Below are positions 34,802 to 43,192 of a stretch of DNA of 64,000 nt, piece by piece. Within the stretch, counting starts at the first letter, position 1. Every line of letters begins with the position of its first letter. The notes below the pieces were generated by a model, which saw only the letters and a list, made by a program, of their open reading frames with translations, made no database searches and was not told where the DNA came from. Location of the stretch: NCBI GenBank assembly GCA_035651455.1, contig DASRFR010000058.1:372001-436000 (forward strand), given 5' to 3'. The stretch comes from DASRFR01 sp035651455. Lineage in GTDB: Bacteria; Acidobacteriota; Terriglobia; Terriglobales; Acidobacteriaceae. The translations under genes were made by a program, and so were the position numbers.

Positions 34802-35736
34802 CGCAACTTGCCTAGCGCTGCCCGTGCCACCAGCGCCAGCTTGCGTGATTTTGAAATTGACGGACGTTGGCCTAGCACCGCGAATCCCTGCCGCTCGATC
34901 GCATTGAGAATTTCCTGGCCTCCGCGACTGAACAGTTCCAGATCGATCGCCAGTTCCCGGTCCACCATGCTGACCAGCGGAAGCCCGCGCCCAAACCATT
35001 CGCGCGCACGCTCTACTTCGCTTCTCATCATTTCCCGGAACTCGGGCGTGTTTCTCTCAGATGCAATGTCCTCCTCTGATACGCCGTGCCCGCGAAGGCT
35101 CTCCAGCGGAAGGTAAATCCTGCCTTTCGCGTAATCGACGCTCACATCCTGCCAGAAGTTCGCCAACTGCAGCGCGGTGCAGGTGTAATCCGAAAGTTTC
35201 TGCCGCTCCTCATCCCGGTATCCACAAACATAAAGCACCAGGTGCCCCACGGGATTAGCGGAATTCCTGCAATAGCCAAGCAGGTCTTCGAAGCCTTCGT
35301 AGCGGAGAATAGTCTGGTCCTGGCGGAACGCGGTCAACAAGTCAGAGAATTCGTGCTGCGGAATGTCGAACGCCCGAACCGTTTCTGCCAGCGCCACGAA
35401 CACCGGATGTCGCGGCTGCCCCGAGTAGCACGCCTCAAGTTCTTCTTCCCACTGGTCCAGTAGTGCGAGTGATGCTGCTGGATCTCCAACCTCATCGCCC
35501 AGATCGTCGGATATTCGGCAGTACGCGTAGACATTGAAAAAGTGTTGCTGCAGCCGCTTGGGTAGAAACCAGCTGGCGACCGAGAAATTTTCATAATGGC
35601 TACGCGCCAGCTTACGGCAATACTCTCTCGCTTCTTGCTGTGAAGGCGCCCGCTCGGGAATCGCGTACGCAGGCGGAAGCTTGCTCCACCCCGTGGAAGA
35701 TACAGGGACCGGCAGCGGGTTGGTGCTCGAAGACAT
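34798..35736 (-). CDS. hpnC: Hydroxysqualene synthase (HpnC)
   Basis: A 312-aa squalene-synthase-fold protein that converts presqualene diphosphate to hydroxysqualene. The first Asp-rich motif is YCRISDDLGDEVGD; the second is the DVSVDYAKGRIYLP form typical of HpnC rather than HpnD. The start at 35736 follows AAAAGG; GTG 35775 is possible. It lies 51 nt after the zinc dehydrogenase gene and overlaps hpnD. Confidence 0.92.
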   Translation of the reverse strand: MSSSTNPLPVPVSSTGWSKLPPAYAIPERAPSQQEAREYCRKLARSHYENFSVASWFLPKRLQQHFFNVYAYCRISDDLGDEVGDPAASLALLDQWEEELEACYSGQPRHPVFVALAETVRAFDIPQHEFSDLLTAFRQDQTILRYEGFEDLLGYCRNSANPVGHLVLYVCGYRDEERQKLSDYTCTALQLANFWQDVSVDYAKGRIYLPLESLRGHGVSEEDIASERNTPEFREMMRSEVERAREWFGRGLPLVSMVDRELAIDLELFSRGGQEILNAIERQGFAVLGQRPSISKSRKLALVARAALGKLR

Positions 35737-35787
35737 GCCTTTTGGATATGATCCTGCTGCCCTCCGCATCGACACGTCGGAAAGCCG

Positions 35788-36837
35788 CTAGTGTCCGGGA
35801 ATGATAGCGGTCTTGATATCGCCGTTTCGGTTCAGCATGTGCCGCAGCACTTGCTGCAGCCGTGACAGCGGCGCTTCCCCCGTGATGTAGTCGGTGGAGC
35901 GGATTTTCTTCTCCGCGATCAATCCAAAGGCGCGCCGCACCGTGTCGGGCGTGTGATGGAACGTGGCTTTCAGCGTGATCTCGGAGTAGTGCAGCCGATT
36001 GGTGTCGAGCTGAACCTTGGTTCCCGCGGCGCATCCGCCAAAGAAGTTGACCGTGCCTCCCTTGCGAACCATCTCCGTCGACCATTCCCACGCCTCCGGG
36101 CGGCCCACGGCTTCGATCACCACATCTCCGCCCCGGCGTTCTGACGTCATCGCCCGGACCGCTTCGATGGGATCTTTCACGTTGGTGATTTGCACGACAT
36201 CGTGCGCGCCCATGCGCTTCGCGGCTGCTACTTGTGAGTCACGCTTGACCACCGAGACAACGTTGCAGCCGATCGCCTTCGCCACTTGGACAAACATCAG
36301 CCCGATCGGACCACCCCCGATCACGATGACCGTGTCCCCGATCTCGACGCCGGTTTCATGCAGGCCTCGCAGGACGCAAGCCAGCGGCTCCACCATTGCG
36401 GCCTCTTCATAACTCACATCGGGCGGCACCGCCAGCATATTGCTCTCGACAATGCGCTTGGGAATGCGAATGTACTCCGCATACGCGCCATTGTTGAACA
36501 GCAGGTCCTCGCAGAGATTCTCCTGGTGTTTCGAGCAATAGAAGCACATGCCGCAGGGCGCCGAGTTCAGCGCCACCACCCGCATCCCCTTCTTGAAGCC
36601 GCGTACGTTTGGCCCCACTTCCTCGACCACCCCGGCCAATTCGTGCCCGAACAGCGCCGGAGGCACAATCATCCGTGCATGGTAGCCTCGCTGGTAAACC
36701 TTTAAATCCGTACCGCAGGTCAGTGCGACCTGCACTTTCACCAGTACTTCACCTTGTCCTACGCGGGGAATGGGAACTTTTTCAATCTTGACGTCCTCTT
36801 TGCCGTATAGGACGGCGGCCGTCATTTTTCCGTTCAC
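35788..36837 (-). CDS. Zinc-dependent medium-chain dehydrogenase, hopanoid operon (second)
   Basis: A 349-aa MDR dehydrogenase of the threonine/sorbitol dehydrogenase type. The catalytic-zinc residues are visible in LTCGTDLK and FGHELAGVV, the structural-zinc lobe in CGMCFYCSKHQENLC, and the NAD(P) motif in VIGGGPIGLMF. It starts at a GTG that overlaps the stop of the preceding dehydrogenase (TAGTG), with GGAAG upstream; ATG 36825 is an alternative. Its position between hpnG and hpnC argues for a role in hopanoid side-chain chemistry, for instance reduction of the ribosylhopane aldehyde, but no such function is established for it. Confidence 0.9.
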   Translation of the reverse strand: MNGKMTAAVLYGKEDVKIEKVPIPRVGQGEVLVKVQVALTCGTDLKVYQRGYHARMIVPPALFGHELAGVVEEVGPNVRGFKKGMRVVALNSAPCGMCFYCSKHQENLCEDLLFNNGAYAEYIRIPKRIVESNMLAVPPDVSYEEAAMVEPLACVLRGLHETGVEIGDTVIVIGGGPIGLMFVQVAKAIGCNVVSVVKRDSQVAAAKRMGAHDVVQITNVKDPIEAVRAMTSERRGGDVVIEAVGRPEAWEWSTEMVRKGGTVNFFGGCAAGTKVQLDTNRLHYSEITLKATFHHTPDTVRRAFGLIAEKKIRSTDYITGEAPLSRLQQVLRHMLNRNGDIKTAIIPGH

Positions 36838-37958
36838 TATGTGCTTCCTTCCAGTACGCTGCCCCGATGAATCATGATCTTCATCGAACCGGGTTGGGGG
36901 TGGGCAGCGAGATCGAGCGCTTCGACACTGCGCGACAGGGTAAAACGGTGGCTGATCAGACCCTCCAAATTCATTTCGCGGTTCATCACAAACCGAACCG
37001 ATTCCTCCTGTAAATCTACGGAAGCGCTGTAAGAGCCCAGCAAAGATTTTTCCTCCACGCAGATAGCCGCGGGATCGACCGTGGCTTCTCCGTGGACCGT
37101 CTGGGCGAACAGTAAGATACGTCCACCAGGACGTGCCCCGTCCATGGCAGTGCGAATCAGGGCATTGCCGCCCACCGCAAGTATCACGGCATCGGCCCCA
37201 CGCCCCTCCGTCAGCTCGCGAGTCCGCCGCACTACGTCGGACTGCGAAGCGTCAATGGATGTCCCTAAACCGAAGCTTTTAGATATTGTAAGCCTCTGAG
37301 GATACAAATCGGAAGTAATGATCGTAGCCCCCGAACGCTTGGCCAACACGCCGAGAATGATTCCGATCGGACCCTGGCCAATGACCAGCACCGTTTCGTC
37401 TGCCCTGAGACGTAGCGTCTCGATACCCTTCATGCAGGTGTTCACTGGCTCCACAAAACAAGCCTGATCGAAAGAGACACCGTCGGCAATTCGGACCGTG
37501 CCTCGTTTCACGATCCAATCCATTACCCGAACATATTCGGCAAATCCGCCACCGCTGGGCTCGAACCCGGCCGTGCAGCCGACGCGCTTGTAGGTTGCGC
37601 ACTGGGCAAACGTTTTGTGACGGCAGTAATAGCACTCGCCGCAGGGAACATGATGAAACACAACCACCCGTTCGCCTTCGCGAAAGTCGCGAACGCCCGC
37701 GCCCGTCGCGACTACTACGCCTGCCGTTTCGTGCCCGAAGATCCGCGGCGCGGAATGCGAGCCCGTCGCGATCTTTTTCAGGTCAGTGCCGCAGATCCCG
37801 CAAGTCTCAACTCTCACCAGCAGTTCGCCCGGCCCGATCTTCGGGACAGCGACTGTCTCCATCCGCACGTCGTTGATGCCGCGGTACACAGCCGCCTGCA
37901 TCAGGGCGGGAGGTGCTTCTGGCTTTGTCTCAATCGTGATTTCTTTGGTCGTCGCCAT
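36837..37958 (-). CDS. Zinc-dependent medium-chain dehydrogenase, hopanoid operon (first)
   Basis: A 373-aa MDR dehydrogenase with catalytic zinc site (CGICGTDLKKI, FGHETAGVV), structural zinc lobe (CGECYYCRHKTFAQC) and NAD(P) motif (VIGQGPIGIILG). It is clearly a paralogue of the next gene, yet differs enough to have its own substrate. It starts 4 nt after hpnG and is coupled to the second dehydrogenase by a 1-nt overlap. The two may act as an oxidation/reduction pair on a polyol-type substrate; the hopanoid link is inferred from operon structure. Confidence 0.9.
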   Translation of the reverse strand: MATTKEITIETKPEAPPALMQAAVYRGINDVRMETVAVPKIGPGELLVRVETCGICGTDLKKIATGSHSAPRIFGHETAGVVVATGAGVRDFREGERVVVFHHVPCGECYYCRHKTFAQCATYKRVGCTAGFEPSGGGFAEYVRVMDWIVKRGTVRIADGVSFDQACFVEPVNTCMKGIETLRLRADETVLVIGQGPIGIILGVLAKRSGATIITSDLYPQRLTISKSFGLGTSIDASQSDVVRRTRELTEGRGADAVILAVGGNALIRTAMDGARPGGRILLFAQTVHGEATVDPAAICVEEKSLLGSYSASVDLQEESVRFVMNREMNLEGLISHRFTLSRSVEALDLAAHPQPGSMKIMIHRGSVLEGST

Positions 37959-37962
37959 GTTT

Positions 37963-38673
37963 CTAACGCGATGGAACCGCGTTGGTCGTGAGTTCTACGA
38001 TCCTCGGGATCAGCGCCTTGGACAATGCCCGTGCCGCTCGCCTGCTGTTCAGCCCCAATCTCAACGCGCTCGGCCACCACCAGGGCCGCACCGCCAAATA
38101 GAAGATCAGTCCCATGACGTGAAGTTGTCCTTGGTGATCGACAAATTTCTGCACCGGCGGCATGGCAAAGTCCCTCTCATCTGAAATTACTTTCACGCAT
38201 GCAAAGGAAACCGAGCGTGCCTGCGCCCCTTGTGCCACCGCCGCGCCTTCCATGTCGACCGCCATCGCCCCGTATGCCTCGCCTAACCTTGCCTTCTGTT
38301 CTGGACCCGCCACCTGCGCGGAGCTGACCACCACACCGTGGCCCTCTCCCGTGTCCGTCGAACTGCCGTCGCGTCCGTCGATCACCTTTCGCGGCGTGAT
38401 CACATCCCCGACTTTCAAACCAGGATTGATTGCCCCGGCAAATCCCACCGATCGAATCGAAGCTGGCCGATATAGCACGATCGCCGCTTCTGCCGCCCGT
38501 CTTCCTGCTTCCGCGCCAATGCCGCTACAAATGAGCACGGCGTTCTCCTGCTCAAAAACCTTGAAGCGCCGGCCTTCATATTCTTGTTCCACCCTGCGCC
38601 AATTCTTCACCAGCGGCTTGATCTCGTGTTCGAGGGCCGCGACCAGCGCGACGGACTTCCTGCTGCTCGACAT
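37963..38673 (-). CDS. hpnG: Adenosylhopane nucleosidase / hopanoid-associated phosphorylase (HpnG)
   Basis: A 236-aa protein of the nucleoside phosphorylase/MTAN superfamily: VALVAALEHEIKPLV at the N-terminus, SVGFAGAINPGLKVGDVI and the substrate-binding DMEGAAVAQ. HpnG releases adenine from adenosylhopane to give (phospho)ribosylhopane. The start is not certain: ATG 38673 begins at the conserved domain, while ATG 38742 would overlap the hpnA stop. The enzyme that makes its substrate, HpnH, is not encoded in this window. Confidence 0.9.
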   Translation of the reverse strand: MSSSRKSVALVAALEHEIKPLVKNWRRVEQEYEGRRFKVFEQENAVLICSGIGAEAGRRAAEAAIVLYRPASIRSVGFAGAINPGLKVGDVITPRKVIDGRDGSSTDTGEGHGVVVSSAQVAGPEQKARLGEAYGAMAVDMEGAAVAQGAQARSVSFACVKVISDERDFAMPPVQKFVDHQGQLHVMGLIFYLAVRPWWWPSALRLGLNSRRAARALSKALIPRIVELTTNAVPSR

Positions 38674-38734
38674 CTTGTCTTCACGCAACGGGACCCCTGC
38701 CGGAGGATCACCTTCTTCGACAGCTGGGGTCCCT

Positions 38735-39736
38735 TCATACATAGCCATTGGCTCGAAACCACTCCACCGCGCGACGCAGTGCGTCATCCACGGGTCCTGT
38801 CTGCCACCCCAACTCGCGCTCTGCCTTCGACGAACTCACAAACATCTTTTTCCGGCTCATGCGAACCGCGTCCACGGTCGCGCGCGGCTCTCGACCGAAA
38901 ATCCGTCCGTTGACGACTTCATCCACAGCACCGGCTGCCAAAGCCACTACGTACGGAACTCTTACCCGGGGAGACGGCAAGCCGGTGATCGCGGCGAGCT
39001 TGTCAAGAATCTGCTTGAGCGTGAGGTTTTCTCCGCCCAGGATATAGCGCTCTCCGCTTCGCCCTTTCTCCCATGCCGCCACGTGCCCCTGGGCGCATTG
39101 CCGGACATCCACCAGGTTCAATCCCGTATCCACGTAGGCCGGAAACTTCTTCTTCAAGAAATCGACAACGATTCGGCCGGTCGGCGTAGGTTTGATGTCG
39201 CGCTCCCCGACTGGGGTGGTTGGATTCACCACCACCACTTCAGTTCCCTTCCCGGTCGCCGCTTCCCGCCCCTGCCGCAGGGCGAGTTCTTCGGCCATGA
39301 ACTTCGAACGTTTGTAGTCGCCGATCATCTCCTTGAGCGACACTGGCGAATTCTCATCCGCCGAAGAGCCACTGCCGGTGAACCCCATCGTCGCCACGCT
39401 CGACGTGTACACCACACGCCTCACGCCGTTTCTCTGCGCAGCTTCCAGCAGCCCACGGGTGCCGTCCACATTGGATCGGTACATCTGCTCCGGATCGCGA
39501 ATCCACAACCGGTAATCGGCCGCGACGTGGAAAACCGCGTCACATCCCTGCAGCGCTTTTTCATACGAATCCGGGATGCGTAAATCGCCGACGACTCGTT
39601 CCGCGCTTAATGCCTGCAGGTTGCGGAGATCGCTGGTCGAGCGTACCAGCAGCCGCAGATCGGCTCGCTGCTCGTTAAGAACTTGTGCCACGTGACTGCC
39701 AACAAATCCGCTCGCGCCTGTTACGAACGCTCTCAC
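38735..39736 (-). CDS. hpnA: Hopanoid-associated sugar epimerase (HpnA)
   Basis: A 333-aa short-chain dehydrogenase/epimerase: NAD motif TGASGFVGSHVA, VFHVAADYRLW and the catalytic YKRSKFMAE. HpnA proteins accompany hopanoid genes and are proposed to modify the polyol side chain, though the reaction is unproven. It follows shc by 102 nt and its stop lies just before hpnG, in keeping with co-transcription. Confidence 0.92.
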   Translation of the reverse strand: MRAFVTGASGFVGSHVAQVLNEQRADLRLLVRSTSDLRNLQALSAERVVGDLRIPDSYEKALQGCDAVFHVAADYRLWIRDPEQMYRSNVDGTRGLLEAAQRNGVRRVVYTSSVATMGFTGSGSSADENSPVSLKEMIGDYKRSKFMAEELALRQGREAATGKGTEVVVVNPTTPVGERDIKPTPTGRIVVDFLKKKFPAYVDTGLNLVDVRQCAQGHVAAWEKGRSGERYILGGENLTLKQILDKLAAITGLPSPRVRVPYVVALAAGAVDEVVNGRIFGREPRATVDAVRMSRKKMFVSSSKAERELGWQTGPVDDALRRAVEWFRANGYV

Positions 39737-39838
39737 TCGCAGTTCTCAGTTCCCGTTTTCAACGCCGCCATGGAACTCTTGAACCCCGCCGCACGGCTTT
39801 CAGCGCAGGCTGAAACGGCGAGCCAGGATCCGAAGCCC

Positions 39839-41809
39839 CTAGGCCTTACTCTCTTCTGCCATCACTTTGGCGTACGTCGTGAGCGCAATCAGCGGGAAGT
39901 ATTGGCGGTACATGTGATACTTCAGGTAGAACACGCGCGGAAACCCAGTTCCGGTGTAGAAAGGCTCATCCCACGATCCATCTTTTTTCTGCGTGCGCAG
40001 CAGGTATGCGATGCCTCGCGCGACCGAATCACTGCGCGTATCGCTCGCGGCCAGCAGGCCCATGATCGCCCACGCGGCCTGCGACGGAGTACTGGGCCCA
40101 ACCCCGCGCGTCGTCGGATCGTCGTATGAACCGCAGGTTTCACCCCAGCCGCCGTCCGCATTCTGCACCATCCGCAGCCACTCCGCGCCTTGCTGCACGT
40201 AGGGTTCGTGGTGGTCAATGCCGATAGCTTCCAGCCCGCGCAACACCAGCATGGTGCCGTAAACGTAGTTCACGCCCCAGCGGCCGAACCAGGAGCCGTC
40301 CGCCTCCTGCTCCTCACGAATGAATTTCAGCGCCTTCTTCACCGCGCGGTGGTTCTTGTCGTAACCGTACGCCGCCAGCATCTCGAGAATCCGGCCGGTG
40401 ATGTCGACCGTCGGCGGATCCAGCATGGCATTGTGATCGGCAAAGGGAATGTGTTCGAACACCATTCTGTCGTTGTTCTTGTCGAATGAGGCCCAGCCGC
40501 CGTTCTTACATTGCATCGAGAAGATCCAGTCAATGGCGCGCTGCACTGATTCGCGTTGATAGCGCCCATTGGGATGTTCCGCGTGCGTCAGTCCCAGGCA
40601 GACCATCGCGCTATCATCGACGTCGGGATAAAACTCGTTATTGAATTCGAAATACCAGCCGCCCGGCCGCCCCTCCCGGTTTTTTACCGTCCAGTCCCCC
40701 GCGGTACGCACTTGTTTTTGCAGGATCCAGTCGGCGGACTTCACTATGCGTGGATCGGTCGCCGGAACCCCGGCTTCGCCCAGGGCAAACATCGCATACG
40801 CCGTGTCCCATACCGGCGACATGCAGGGCTGCATCCGGAAGGTGTCGCCTTCTTCGATCCCGAGCTTTTCGAATTCATCCATCGCGCGGATCACCTGTGG
40901 GTCGTCCAGCGAGTACCCCAGGCAACGCAGGGCGATGATCGCGTTCAGCATCGACGGGTAGATCGCCCCCAGGCCGTCGCTCATCTCGAAATGTTCCAGC
41001 ATCCACTTTTCGGCTTGCTTCAGCGCTATGGAACGCAGCGGCCGAATATGAACCGCTTCCAGCCAGTGTGTCAGACGATCAAGACAGAGGAAGAAATTTC
41101 GCCACGAAATCAGCTTTTTCGACCAGTGCAGACGCATCCGAGACTTGTTGCGTCCGCCCACAAACAACTCGTCGATTCCCATCTCCGCCGGAATCTTGCG
41201 GAACGGTTTCTTCGCATAGCAAATCGACAGCGGAACCAGAATGGCCCGCGACCATGAAGAGATTTCGTAAATGTTGAACCAGAACCAGTTGGGAAACAGC
41301 ACGATCTCCGGCGGAATCGCCGGAACTGCGTCGTAATCGTACTGTCCAAGAAAGCAGAGATAAATCTTGGTGAAGGTATTAACTTCTGTCACGCCGCCCA
41401 TTTCCAGGATCTTCTTACGGGCGCGCTCCAGGACCGGGTGATCGGGAGAATAGCCGGTCAGTTTCAGCGCGAAATATGCCTTCACGCACGCGCTGATATT
41501 CGCCGGGCCTCCTGCATAAATGGCCCAGCCCCCGTCCTCGTTCTGATGTTGAATGATGTAGTTCGCGCACTTTTCGAAGCGCGCTTGGTTACCCGTGCCA
41601 AGCAACGTGTGCAAGAGGATGTAATCCGATTCCAGCGTGCTGTCGGCTTCCAACTCGCCACACCAGTAGCCCTCGTCGGACTGTTGCGAGAAGAGGAATT
41701 TGCGGGCCGCATCGACGCTCACGGCCACTCGGCTGGAGAGATCATCAATCTTGCCAAAGCGCAGTTGCGGCGCGGATGGCGCTGCGGGGGAGGGGGAGTG
41801 TTCTTCCAT
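39839..41809 (-). CDS. shc: Squalene-hopene cyclase
   Basis: A 656-aa class II triterpene cyclase that folds squalene to hopene/hopanol at the membrane. The catalytic acid motif DVDD is in FYPDVDDSAMV, and several QW repeats are present (DGSWFGRWG, DGGWGET, DGSWDEP, NEDGGWAIY). Length matches the family. The start at 41809 lies 11 nt after ispH and lacks a strong Shine-Dalgarno, perhaps because of coupling; the longer frame to 42028 runs inside ispH and is rejected. Confidence 0.96.
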   Translation of the reverse strand: MEEHSPSPAAPSAPQLRFGKIDDLSSRVAVSVDAARKFLFSQQSDEGYWCGELEADSTLESDYILLHTLLGTGNQARFEKCANYIIQHQNEDGGWAIYAGGPANISACVKAYFALKLTGYSPDHPVLERARKKILEMGGVTEVNTFTKIYLCFLGQYDYDAVPAIPPEIVLFPNWFWFNIYEISSWSRAILVPLSICYAKKPFRKIPAEMGIDELFVGGRNKSRMRLHWSKKLISWRNFFLCLDRLTHWLEAVHIRPLRSIALKQAEKWMLEHFEMSDGLGAIYPSMLNAIIALRCLGYSLDDPQVIRAMDEFEKLGIEEGDTFRMQPCMSPVWDTAYAMFALGEAGVPATDPRIVKSADWILQKQVRTAGDWTVKNREGRPGGWYFEFNNEFYPDVDDSAMVCLGLTHAEHPNGRYQRESVQRAIDWIFSMQCKNGGWASFDKNNDRMVFEHIPFADHNAMLDPPTVDITGRILEMLAAYGYDKNHRAVKKALKFIREEQEADGSWFGRWGVNYVYGTMLVLRGLEAIGIDHHEPYVQQGAEWLRMVQNADGGWGETCGSYDDPTTRGVGPSTPSQAAWAIMGLLAASDTRSDSVARGIAYLLRTQKKDGSWDEPFYTGTGFPRVFYLKYHMYRQYFPLIALTTYAKVMAEESKA

Positions 41810-41820
41810 GCTTTTTTTCG

Positions 41821-42816
41821 TTACTCGGCGGCTGCGCTCGCGGGAGCGGCCGCAATAGCCTCCACAATTTCCGGTGGTAGACCGAAGCGCACGTTCTCTG
41901 GCATTACTTCCAGTTCCTTCACGTTGCCGAAGCCTTGCGACATCAGGAACTTCACTACTTCTTCCACCAGGCACTCCGGAGCCGATGCCCCAGCAGTCAG
42001 GGCAATCGTTCGCACGCTGGCTAACCAATCCGCCTTGATGTTTTTGTAGCTGTCGATTAGATGCGCATTGGTTCCCAAGTTCCTCGCTACTTCTACCAAC
42101 CGGTTCGAATTAGAACTGTTATCCGAACCCACCACAAGTACCAAATCTGCTTCTGAGGCCACCTGCTTCACCGCAACTTGCCTGTTTTCTGTCGCATAGC
42201 AGATGTCCTGCGCCGCCGGCCCCTTGATATTGGGGAATTTTTCTTGTAACGCCGCGATGATGTCCTTGGTTTCGTCCAGGCTTAGGGTGGTCTGGGTCAG
42301 GTAAGCGATTCGGTCGGGATCGGGGACCGTCAGTGCCGCAACGTCTTCTGGAGAACCAACCACCTGCGTGACCGCCGGCGCTTCCCCCAGGGTCCCGATC
42401 ACCTCATCGTGATCATGATGCCCAATCAGAATTAACGAATAGCCTTCCTTGGCGAACTTGACCGCTTCCACGTGAACCTTGGTGACCAGCGGGCAAGTGG
42501 CGTCAATCACCCGCAATTTGCGCAACTTACTCCCGTCGCGGACCTCCGGGGAGACGCCGTGGGCACTGTAAATGACCCGTTCGCCCTCTGGAACCTCATC
42601 CACGCTGTCGACAAAAATTGCACCTTTCGCCTGCAGTTCTTCCACGACAAAACGATTGTGGACGATCTCCTTGCGGACGTAGATGGGCGGTCCGAAAGCC
42701 TCCAAGGCAATGCGGACAATATCAATGGCGCGGACCACGCCCGCGCAGAAGCCACGCGGCTTCAATAAAAGCAGAGTCTTGCTTTCAGAGTTAGACACAA
42801 TAAGCCCCACTCCCAT
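41821..42816 (-). CDS. ispH: 4-hydroxy-3-methylbut-2-enyl diphosphate reductase (IspH/LytB)
   Basis: A 331-aa Fe-S enzyme giving IPP and DMAPP in the last MEP-pathway step. Cluster cysteines are visible at GFCAGV (C24), DATCPLV and APECLVEEV, with the catalytic histidines in HNRF, SAHGVSP and GHHDHDE. It heads the hopanoid operon, tying precursor supply to triterpene synthesis. ATG 42816 has a weak ribosome-binding site; GTG 42795 (after GGAGTGGGG) is possible. A TATAGT -10-like element sits at 42843-42848 on the minus strand without a good -35. Confidence 0.95.
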   Translation of the reverse strand: MGVGLIVSNSESKTLLLLKPRGFCAGVVRAIDIVRIALEAFGPPIYVRKEIVHNRFVVEELQAKGAIFVDSVDEVPEGERVIYSAHGVSPEVRDGSKLRKLRVIDATCPLVTKVHVEAVKFAKEGYSLILIGHHDHDEVIGTLGEAPAVTQVVGSPEDVAALTVPDPDRIAYLTQTTLSLDETKDIIAALQEKFPNIKGPAAQDICYATENRQVAVKQVASEADLVLVVGSDNSSNSNRLVEVARNLGTNAHLIDSYKNIKADWLASVRTIALTAGASAPECLVEEVVKFLMSQGFGNVKELEVMPENVRFGLPPEIVEAIAAAPASAAAE

Positions 42817-43192
42817 AAGGTTACACTTTTCCTGATGGCAGAACTATACCGTAAGTTACTGAAAAAGCTCGCGTCGGTCAATGTAAGCGACAGAAACTGC
42901 AAGGATTAGCAGCCATTGGCGCATATTGGCACCCGAACGGGGAAGGGCTGCCTTTACCGGATCCGTCTTACGTCGTATTGGCCCGCGGAGACAAGTATCA
43001 CGTTTGTTTTGACTGCCCACGTTGAAGAAGCCCTGACACTCAGCTTTGCTGGATCAGCAAACCACCGGATCACAAACGTTGGCCAGCAACACCGTCCTTC
43101 GGGTCTTCACCGAAGCCGAGCTGAACTGTGTACTGCACTTAGCTGGGCATATTAGCTAAACAGGGCAGGACTCCAACCCGGGCAACGCCTCG
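42817..43192. other. Intergenic region upstream of the hopanoid operon
   Basis: 376 nt between the recN stop and the ispH start, both minus strand. It should contain the hopanoid-operon promoter: TATAGT at 42843-42848 (minus strand) lies 27 nt before the start codon but its -35 is poor. I see no credible gene, RNA or terminator with a T-run in the rest. Confidence 0.4.
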
